NCBI GenBank assembly: GCA_003354225.1
Contig: PIVH01000734.1
Coordinates: forward strand, 1-5,084
Source of the DNA: Globobulimina sp.
Taxonomy: Eukaryota > Foraminifera > Rotaliida
Direction of reading: 5' to 3'
Length of the DNA: 5,084 nucleotides
A program made the position numbers and the translations under genes. The notes under the pieces were generated by a model that had not been told where the DNA came from, did not search any database, and saw only the letters and a program-made list of their open reading frames with translations. Every line of letters begins with the position of its first letter. Within the stretch, counting starts at the first letter, position 1. Of the stretch, positions 1-5,084 are shown piece after piece.

Positions 1-662
1 TATTTCATTTATGATTATTATAATTATTAACTTCTATATTGTAACGTTTTTTAAACTTTCGGACTTTAATAATCATTTCACAACATGCAAATTATGAAAA
101 GAGCCATTAAGTTACAGAGGGATACCGTCCATGCACATGGCCCGATTACTATGCATTAGCTCCATCAAGAAATACGATGTAAGTAAATGTAGGTTACAAA
201 CATGTATCTACTGTAAAGTTGAAAATACGTGAAAAAAAATATTAGTAATACGTGAAAAAAAATACGTGAAAAAAAACTAATATAAGAAAAACATCAAAAA
301 AATTAAAAGCATCATTTTTTTTACATTTTTTTATTTTATTTAATTGTCGAATAATTGCAGCTCAAATCAAACTCTACGTAGTTCTAAGTTCTTGAAATTA
401 TTTGTTTGCATTTGGGTGTAAATCTCATGATTGGTTCTTTTTGAATAACAAAATGCGATTTCAAAATGTAAATTATATGGAGCCTGAAGGACAAACAACC
501 GGCTCAAATAAAGTTGGCACAACAAAACAAGATGGCACAGCTTACATAAATCACACAAAGTTCAGATATATAGCTGTACTTATCATGGTCCCTACAAACA
601 TTTTTCCTGTTTGATTAAATATTAAATATTATTATTAATAAATATTATAACTTAAAACATGT
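1..662. other. AT-rich intergenic or 3' UTR region, no supported gene
   Basis: No reading frame here resembles a known protein, and the open stretches on both strands around 367-614 are short and mutually overlapping. The right part is probably the 3' UTR of the minus-strand helicase gene. Minus-strand AATAAA hexamers occur at 330-335 and 335-340 and ATTAAA at 339-344, about 320 nt past the stop codon, and could be its polyadenylation signals. On the plus strand, a good donor (GTAAGT, 179-184) and a pyrimidine-rich acceptor ending TTGCAG at 360 could bound a 182-nt intron of an unseen transcript, but no convincing coding sequence flanks them. Confidence 0.5.
224..277 (+). repeat. Three-copy AATACGTGAAAAAAAA repeat cluster
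   Basis: Copies start at 224, 247 and 261. Each has AATACGTG followed by exactly eight A; the second and third copies are spaced 14 nt apart and share three bases. The ACGTG core resembles half of an E-box/G-box, but no function can be assigned. Simple slippage or local duplication is the most economical explanation. Confidence 0.8.
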
Positions 663-3126
663 TCAACATCTACGATTACAATTGTCACAACAATGACGAT
701 TTGACCCAACCACATAATTTTGATCAAAATATTTTAACAACAACTGCCTTCTACATCGGTTTGTATTTATTAACTCCTTCATTCTTTTCTCATTTTCAAC
801 CACATTGTGTCTGTTTCTCTCGACCTCATTCCAATCAATTTTATTCTGCCATTCTTTTGTTAATAAAATAATGGCGCCCGATCTCACCAAACTTGTATAG
901 CGAATCAATCCTTTTTTTGACAAACAAGCTAAAGATTTTGTTAATTGTGTCTTTGTTATCTGTAATTTCTGCGTCAATCTGAATGTAAATAGTTCAATCT
1001 CATTATTTCGATTTCTATTTCTATCCGATATCTCGTTCCATAATATCCAATGCATTGAATTCTGTCTCATATTCGCATTCCCGCCATTTAAAAATGTAAC
1101 AGTTACCGGCAATAAGTCTGCCTTAATTTTCTTTAAAATGCCATATTTTGCAAACATTTTCACGCACTGTGCCACTGTCGCAGTGGTAACATTGTCATTA
1201 AATTGAAATCCAGTTTGCTTTAAAATATCCGTTGTACTCAATGTTTGCCGCTCATTTAATGTGAAATTGCCACAGATTATATTCGCAATCTTTTTAATGA
1301 CAAAATCTTTTGGATTCCCAGTTTCAACCAACCAGTGGCTATATTTCGCAGATAACCAATCCGTGCCACCCGTAATGCTCACAGCCATACTACTTTTACC
1401 ATTCCTTCCCGCTCTGCCAATCTGTTGATAATATTCCTCAATCGACGGCGGTGAGGTTTTATGGATAATTAAGCCAACATTTTCTTTATCAATGCCCATT
1501 CCAAAGGCATTTGTGGCAGTGATAATGTTAATACTTCCATTTATAAACTCATTTTGAACCTTATTTCTATCGACATCACTCATACCGCCATTATAGGCGG
1601 CAACTTTATTATTTTTCATATTGTCTTGTAAATATTTTGCTGTTTTGGTGGTTGCATTTTTTGTGCCACAATATATGATCACTGGGTCGTTAATGGTGCC
1701 TCTTTCCTGTTGATATAATTTAACTTGTTTCAGTATTATATCTTCAATGTCGTCACGTTTGCCATGCATTCGAATGCATTTTATAAAAATATTGGGACGA
1801 TCAAAGGACGCAATATGCACTTTGCATTGATGCGTATTTAAATCGAGTTGTTTTAATATGTCTGATTGGACACGTTTGGTAGCGGTGGCTGTACAAACCA
1901 TAGTAACCGGATCATACAAAGTATTTCGTATTCGATTTAATTTGGTGTAACTTGGACGGAATGAATGTCCCCATTCAGAGATACAGTGTGCTTCGTCAAT
2001 GACAAACAATGTAATAATTCTATATTTTAATAATGATTCAATGATTTTATTTGAATTTGCCGTAAATAATTCTGGCGCGCAATAAAGCATTTCGATTTCA
2101 TTGTTTTTTAATCGATTTTCAATGGTGGTACGTTGTGATTTTCTGCAATAAAAAGTTGCCATTCGCAGTTCGAGAGTTGTTAAAAAAAACTTAGTTGGGT
2201 TTGTTGTGGGAATGACAACTGTTTATTGTATACAATTACCTCAATGAACTATTTATAAATTCAGCAGCAATGCCAATGGATTGTAGCTTATGAATCTGAT
2301 CATTCATCAATGAGATTAACGGTGAGATAACAATGCCAATCCCTTTTTGTATTTGACCGTATTTTTGTTGTTTATTACATAAATCATTTAAAACTAAAAT
2401 AGGAATTTGAAAACATAATGATTTGCCGCCTCCTGTGGGTAGTATTAACATTGTATTTTGTCCTTTAATTAAATCTTGAATTACTGCATATTGTGATGCT
2501 CGGAATTTTTTATGACCAAACCTTTGTAATTGAGTTAATGCCAAATTCATAATATTTTCATCAATGTCACATTCTGATTGTACAACGCTAACATTTTGCT
2601 TGTGTTCATGGATGGATTCATTATTTGCCCTCTTATTTGCACACACTTCGCAGTGAGTGTTATTTGCATTATTCCTAAATGTACAAACAAAACATGCCCA
2701 TTCATTTGGATTTTGGTTGCGTGGAATAGTTGGTATTGTTGGTATTGTTGGCATTGAAGGTATTGGTGAATGTATTGAAGGTTTTGAATTATTGCATAGT
2801 TCACAATTTGGTCGGTTTTGATCATTTTTCAATGTGCACTGAGAACAGATCCATTGGGAAACGTGCTTTGTTGTTGTTGATATCGGATTTGTTGTATTTG
2901 TTGTAAATATTGATTGAGATTTATGACATTGAGTGCATGAATTTTCATATTTTGGATTTATTATTTGGCATTGATCACATTTCCAAGATTGACAAGATTT
3001 GCATGAACGTAATGATTGATGATTACTAAAATCACAAAAAATACAAATCCATGCAACACATGGTCTTTTTGACCGTGGTTCATAGGAATTGTTAACATTA
3101 AAATCACTCAATGCTCGCTTGGCCAT
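663..3126 (-). CDS. RECQ: RecQ-family (WRN-like) DNA helicase with four RanBP2/NZF zinc fingers, two exons
   Basis: ATP-dependent 3'-5' DNA helicase of the RecQ family, presumably nuclear and acting in recombination and replication-fork repair. Exons are 3126-2240 and 2142-663; splicing gives 788 aa. Visible order: basic patch (residues 17-22); four W-x-C-x2-C-x3-N-x6-C-x2-C fingers starting at W26, W48, W92 and W143; motif 0 (F203 to Q212); Walker A PTGGGKS (230-236); motif Ia VISPLISLMNDQ (266-277); DEAH (345-348); TATAT (380-384); motif IV from 450; motif V ending in AFGMGID (509-515); motif VI QIGRAGRNG (536-544). CRR at 759 and HCCDNC at 779-784 match the zinc-ligand spacing of human WRN. 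The start ATG has A at -3 and G at +4. No exonuclease, RQC or HRDC domain is visible, and about 160 extra residues lie between motif VI and C759. Family assignment is secure; orthology to WRN is inference from the zinc site only. Confidence 0.95.
666..755 (-). other. RecQ zinc-binding subdomain, WRN-like CC-x2-C
   Basis: CRRQLLLKYF begins at C759 and is followed by HCCDNC, with cysteines at 780, 781 and 784. Human WRN has the same adjacent double cysteine followed by x2-C, and the CRRxxLLxYF helix is diagnostic for RecQ. A further Cys (788) is the last residue before the TGA at 663-665. The reading frame ends here, so the RQC winged helix that normally follows is absent, at least in this exon. 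Confidence 0.9.
843..1319 (-). other. Inserted region between RecQ motif VI and zinc site, possibly winged-helix
   Basis: Residues about 571-729 have no counterpart in E. coli RecQ or human WRN, where roughly 50 residues separate motif VI from the CRR cysteine; here there are 214. Two segments look like winged helix-turn-helix by eye. One is near 599-636 (TTDILKQTG, then VAQCVKMFAKYGILKKI). The other is near 683-723 (LTQKLQITKTQLTKSL, then LSKKGLIRYTS and a strand-like IILL). The fold assignment is pattern recognition only; the presence of extra sequence is direct. Confidence 0.6.
2143..2239 (-). other. Spliceosomal intron of the RecQ gene (97 nt)
   Basis: The donor GTAATT follows the last two bases of exon 1 (AG). 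The acceptor TTTTTATTGCAG has a pyrimidine-rich run before it. Splicing makes the split codon AGA (Arg296) and joins FINSSLR to KSQRTTIENRL, which restores the usual RecQ continuation between motif Ia and the LLYxxPE segment (here MLYCAPE). Read through, exon 1 hits an in-frame TAA at 2236-2238. The intron is phase 2. Confidence 0.93.
2641..3051 (-). other. Array of four RanBP2/NZF zinc-finger motifs in the RecQ N-terminus
   Basis: Four copies of W-x-C-x2-C-x3-N-x6-C-x2-C lie at residues 26-45, 48-67, 92-111 and 143-162. All zinc cysteines, the tryptophan and the central asparagine are present in every copy. Fingers 1 and 2 are nearly adjacent; fingers 3 and 4 are separated by Ser/Thr/Pro/Asn-rich linkers. 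The family binds ubiquitin (Npl4-type NZF, often with a Thr-Phe pair after the second Cys) or single-stranded RNA (ZRANB2-type). Finger 4 has Thr-Phe and finger 3 has Thr-Leu at that place, which favours ubiquitin binding for those two; this is inference. Confidence 0.93.
2723..2767 (-). repeat. Short 9-bp tandem repeat coding Thr-Ile-Pro units
   Basis: Five adjacent 9-bp units start at 2723, 2732, 2741, 2750 and 2759. The units at 2732 and 2741 are identical (GGTATTGTT on the plus strand); the others diverge by two or three bases. They encode the Pro-x-Ile/Met linker between zinc fingers 3 and 4, including three Pro-Thr-Ile steps. This looks like a slippage-prone flexible linker. Confidence 0.8.
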
Positions 3127-3277
3127 ATTGGTTATTATATATAGTCTGTTACCATCATGCTCTGAGGACTGTCGACTGAGGCTGAAGTGAAAAAAATTGG
3201 GTTAATGTCAGTCTACACACTATTTACATGTAAACAGTAGTTGACTTATTTGTATGCGTTGCTGATTGCTTAACGTG
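3127..3277. other. Spacer between orphan frame and RecQ start
   Basis: These 151 bp hold the candidate minus-strand intron and the sequence just upstream of the helicase ATG. The minus-strand reading frame of the helicase stays open for at least 18 codons upstream of its ATG. A TATATATA-like run lies 10 to 20 bp upstream of the ATG, too close to serve as a TATA box for that start. No poly(A) signal was seen on the minus strand. Confidence 0.55.
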
Positions 3278-3283
3278 TCATAC
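3182..3283 (-). other. Candidate intron between the orphan frame and RecQ
   Basis: The donor GTATGA starts at 3283. A branch-like CTGAC and a strong T-rich tract ending CACTTCAG put an acceptor at 3182 (102 nt, close to the other introns). That acceptor makes the orphan frame end after about eight new codons. A second acceptor, CGACAG ending at 3169, is in phase 0 and would instead fuse the orphan frame through 14 codons to the helicase ATG without a stop. Both are predictions from splice signals alone. Confidence 0.35.
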
Positions 3284-3856
3284 ATTGCTTGTATTCAAGA
3301 AAGAAAACAGCATTTTCATATAATTTGACAAGTGTGAGTGTTGGTAATAAAATATGAAATGCCGAATTCCTCCGTATTTGAAAAATGTCATATTATTCTG
3401 CATGGATTTCAACTCATTGTCATCATCTGCAAAATTTAACAACCACAGTACTGCAATCTGATGACACTGAATGTATCTATACATATTTGAATCAGTCAAT
3501 AAATCCTTAAATTCACGCACTTGTAATATTTTCATGTAAATCCCGTTATTGTCATATCTCCAAAGCAAGTATTCCTGATACATATCATTCAATTGTTTTG
3601 ATGCATTATCCGTGCAATCCACATAAATTTGCAATTCACCGTCCAATATTTTAAATATATTCGATGATTGAAATAGAGGCGTACGATTTGAATAAGTTAT
3701 CAATAAAACAAGTTTAAACTTTGCAGTTTGATCAATGTCTAAAGAATACAAATCGCAGATACTATTATAATCTAATTCTGCTCTCAAATTATTAGTATTT
3801 ACAGCATCGCCATCGGCGATAATAAATAAAGGGTTTGTTGATAATTCATGAGCCAT
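3278..3856 (-). CDS. Unrecognised 192-aa reading frame upstream of RecQ
   Basis: I do not recognise this protein. The frame runs from ATG at 3856 (ACTATGG, A at -3 and G at +4) to TGA at 3278. It is Asn/Asp/Leu/Tyr-rich, with alternating hydrophobic strands (such as FKLVLLITY) and helices (such as IAVLWLLNFADDD). It has no signal peptide, clear transmembrane helix or cysteine cluster. The composition looks coding, resembling the neighbouring helicase more than AT spacer. The frame stays open upstream to 3970, but that part is antisense to the PAF-AH exon and is probably chance. It lies 151 bp upstream of the helicase ATG on the same strand, with no AATAAA or ATTAAA between them. It ends at a plausible splice donor (AAT|GTATGA), so it may be a 5' exon of the helicase gene or of a short separate gene. 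Confidence 0.5.
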   Translation of the reverse strand: MAHELSTNPLFIIADGDAVNTNNLRAELDYNSICDLYSLDIDQTAKFKLVLLITYSNRTPLFQSSNIFKILDGELQIYVDCTDNASKQLNDMYQEYLLWRYDNNGIYMKILQVREFKDLLTDSNMYRYIQCHQIAVLWLLNFADDDNELKSMQNNMTFFKYGGIRHFIFYYQHSHLSNYMKMLFSFLNTSNV

Positions 3857-4984
3857 AGTAATTGACCTTGCATCACATGGATGGACTTTACACTGTCCTT
3901 GGTTCAGTGATGGTAGTGCCAGTGCCTCTGTTCTCCCAGGAGGAGAAGTTATTTCACACGTGCCCTTCACCGGGGAAATGGGTACTGAGGCGGAACGAGT
4001 TCTGCGTGAAAAACAGTTGGAATGTCGAACACATGAAACACTTAGTGTAGCACATCATGCACTTCTGCTTTCGAAGAGCACAGAACTCAGTGGTTTCAAG
4101 GTGTGTGTCCGTCCGATATCCGATTAATACTTTACTACTACAAAACAAAGTACTTAGTTATCTATCCACTTATTCAAGACGTCATCTTCACTCACTTCCT
4201 CCCCTCACCCTCATGCATCGTCGCAAGTCATACACTTCTGTTGGTGGTAAATTGGCCTCCTGTTCTTCAGTATCTGCTGGTCAAGTCAGCTTAATAGGGC
4301 ATAGTTTTGGGGCGACAACCGTGTTTTCAGCTTCAACAAGTATTGAAATGAATGAATGTGAATTGATTTCTTCATCTCAACTTGGAGTGTCTTTGATGAT
4401 GGACTTATGGCCATTACCAGTGAGCAAACAGAAAATAAAGTTGGAACGCGGGTAAGTGATATATATATATATATATAGTCTTAATGAATGAATGGAGATG
4501 AGAGGATGAGATCATGGTTGTTAAATTGAACAACTGCATTGATGGTAGCTTGTCGTCATCATGGCAATCAATGTGTAACGACGTGCGTTGATTACACTTC
4601 CTCAGAATGAGCACACCATCTGTATTCATAACATGTGATTCGTTTCAGTACGAAAACCAGAAAAAAATCGAGACACTTATTGCTAAAGCTTCAAAGGTAG
4701 TGTGTGAATGTCGAGGCCTACCTCCACCTATGCGTTTTACACTTACTGAAGGTAAACAAGACATTTGTTTTTGTGCATGTGTCATTACAATTGGGTAGAT
4801 ATAAGCCATCACCTACGTGGAAGGAAGTTGACATGGAGTTTATTTGTTCTCAGGCCGACATATAAGTTACAGTGATGCCCCACTTTACTTTCCTTTCTGT
4901 ACGCGCTTTCTTTTTAAAGAAAGGAACCCTATAGAGGTACAGAGGGGGGGGGTTACATTTCAGATTCAACACAAAACCACCTGA
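3853..4984 (+). CDS. PAFAH: Platelet-activating factor acetylhydrolase (plasma/type-II), C-terminal part, four exons
   Basis: Calcium-independent group VII phospholipase A2 (alpha/beta hydrolase) that removes short sn-2 acyl groups from PAF-like phospholipids. Proposed exons are 3853-4100, 4228-4451, 4606-4751 and 4854-4984; all phases agree, giving about 248 residues with the 5' end missing. Exon A reads AIVIDLASHGW and SDGSASAS, matching the family's DLASHG and SA-S blocks, then an LREKQLECRTHE helix. Exon B carries the nucleophile motif GHSFGATT (Ser codon 4303-4305) and the acid in MMDLW (Asp codon 4402-4404). Exon C has PSVFITCDSFQYEN, matching the family's PLFFINSEYFQY. Exon D supplies the catalytic His in EGRHISYSD (4859-4861). 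The triad is intact and no internal stop appears. The N-terminal half, including the HGLGG oxyanion region, is not visible. The C-terminus is about 40 residues past the His, shorter than usual, so more exons may follow through a donor at 4937. Confidence 0.88.
4101..4227 (+). other. PAF-AH intron A (127 nt, acceptor uncertain)
   Basis: The donor is CAAG|GTGTGT. The preferred acceptor is CGCAAG at 4227, downstream of a long pyrimidine-rich tract (about 4180-4212). It keeps phase 0 and gives a spacing between the exon A helix and GHSFG close to that of human PAF-AH. The alternative acceptor CTTCAG at 4270 is stronger locally, but it needs a weak phase-1 donor at 4105 and makes the loop about 13 residues shorter. 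Confidence 0.6.
4452..4605 (+). other. PAF-AH intron B (154 nt)
   Basis: The consensus donor GTAAGT at 4452 and acceptor TTCCTCAG at 4605 are phase 2 and form a Gly codon (GG plus A). The join connects KLERG to MSTPSVFITCDSFQYEN, matching the family's step from the LDAW block to the PLFFINSEYF strand. Reading through the donor meets TAA at 4453-4455. An (AT)n tract lies just inside the donor. Confidence 0.9.
4459..4477. repeat. (AT)n microsatellite, 9.5 units
   Basis: An uninterrupted AT dinucleotide run inside PAF-AH intron B, starting seven bases after the intron's first base. It is likely to vary in length and carries no coding content. Confidence 0.95.
4752..4853 (+). other. PAF-AH intron C (102 nt)
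   Basis: The donor GAAG|GTAAAC and acceptor TTTGTTCTCAG are phase 1 and create a Gly codon (G plus GC). The join reads FTLTEG then RHISYSD, which restores the catalytic-His block of PAF-AH. An alternative donor at 4697 (CAAAG|GTAGTG) would drop the MRFTLTEG strand that precedes the His in this family and is less likely. Confidence 0.85.
4944..4952 (+). repeat. G9 homopolymer in the last PAF-AH exon or following intron
   Basis: Nine consecutive G follow a possible donor (GAG|GTACAG at 4937). If the exon runs on to TGA at 4982-4984, this tract is coding and its exact length decides the reading frame. If the donor is used, it is intronic and harmless. Confidence 0.9.
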
Positions 4985-5084
4985 ACAACCAATTTGAACC
5001 AATTTGCAACTAACGTACCCCCACCATTGTATAGACATTTAACACAATATGTGAATTTGCTCTAATGACCTTGGAAGGGAGGCT
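4985..5084. other. Right end, no feature resolved
   Basis: These 100 bp follow the first possible PAF-AH stop. They could be 3' UTR or intron leading to a final exon outside the window. I see no plus-strand AATAAA, no open frame with family similarity and no RNA gene. Confidence 0.4.

Noticed and set aside
367-614. Overlapping open frames on both strands (63 and 70 aa)
   Set aside because: They overlap each other, have no recognisable motif and lie in AT-rich sequence just past the helicase stop. Chance frames are the simpler reading.
659-871. 70-aa plus-strand frame
   Set aside because: It is antisense to the conserved CRR/HCCDNC end of the helicase, which is certainly coding on the minus strand.
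2547-2825. 92-aa minus-strand frame inside the zinc-finger exon
   Set aside because: It is an alternative frame of the helicase coding sequence; its Gln/Tyr-rich repeat is only the frame-shifted 9-bp linker repeat.
663-3126. Helicase as part of a Helitron, virus or other mobile element
   Set aside because: The motifs are RecQ (superfamily 2), not the Pif1-like superfamily 1 helicase of Helitrons. No Rep domain, terminal repeats or target duplications are visible, and the gene has a spliceosomal intron.
3131-3150. TATA box for the helicase gene
   Set aside because: The TATATATA-like run is only 10-20 bp from the ATG, which would place transcription start at or inside the coding sequence. It is also in ordinary AT-rich sequence.
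3931-3940. Splice acceptor TTCTCCCAG on the plus strand at 3939
   Set aside because: The PAF-AH frame is open and similar to the family on both sides of this site, so no intron end is needed here.
3857-3970. N-terminal extension of the orphan minus-strand frame
   Set aside because: This stretch is antisense to a PAF-AH exon with clear family blocks (DLASHG, SDGSAS), and its translation looks unlike the rest of the orphan frame.
4414-4629. 71-aa minus-strand frame
   Set aside because: It runs antisense through an intron with an (AT)n tract and through exon ends; its Tyr-Ile repeat is only the microsatellite.
4850-5038. 62-aa minus-strand frame
   Set aside because: It is antisense to the PAF-AH exon carrying the catalytic His and includes the homopolymer tract; it has no recognisable content.
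1-5084. Prokaryotic accessory region, CRISPR, tRNA or rRNA
   Set aside because: Introns break both recognised genes. No regularly spaced repeats, cloverleaf or rRNA-like stretches were seen.

Overview
This is an AT-rich window of eukaryotic nuclear DNA. Two protein-coding loci are interrupted by GT-AG introns of about 97 to 154 nt. Start codons sit in good eukaryotic contexts (A at -3, G at +4), there is no operon-style spacing, and the standard genetic code fits. The short introns and low-complexity AT spacers suggest a protist or a compact-genome invertebrate. The species cannot be fixed from the sequence.

Layout from left to right. Positions 1-662 are AT-rich, mostly non-coding DNA that probably holds the 3' UTR of the helicase gene; it contains a small ACGTG-A8 repeat cluster. 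Positions 663-3126 (minus strand) hold a two-exon RecQ-family DNA helicase of 788 aa with a 97-nt intron at 2143-2239. It has four N-terminal RanBP2/NZF-type zinc fingers, a complete RecQ helicase core and a WRN-like CC-x2-C zinc-binding end. About 160 extra residues, possibly with two winged-helix-like segments, separate motif VI from the zinc site. Positions 3278-3856 (minus strand) hold an unrecognised 192-aa reading frame that may be a separate gene or an upstream exon of the helicase gene. Positions 3853-4984 (plus strand) hold the C-terminal part of a plasma/type-II platelet-activating factor acetylhydrolase (PAF-AH, PLA2G7/PAFAH2 family). I reconstruct it as four exons with consistent phases and a visible Ser-Asp-His triad.

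The two strands meet head to head near 3853-3856. The first visible PAF-AH exon begins within a few bases of the start codon of the antisense reading frame. The N-terminal half of PAF-AH is not visible in this window. Either the helicase and the orphan frame lie inside a long PAF-AH intron, or the PAF-AH locus is 5'-truncated or rearranged.

The helicase (genome maintenance) and the phospholipase (lipid-mediator hydrolysis) have no evident functional link. The most unusual object is the helicase architecture: a WRN-like RecQ core with an NZF array in place of an exonuclease, an inserted module between the helicase core and the zinc site, and no RQC domain after the zinc site.
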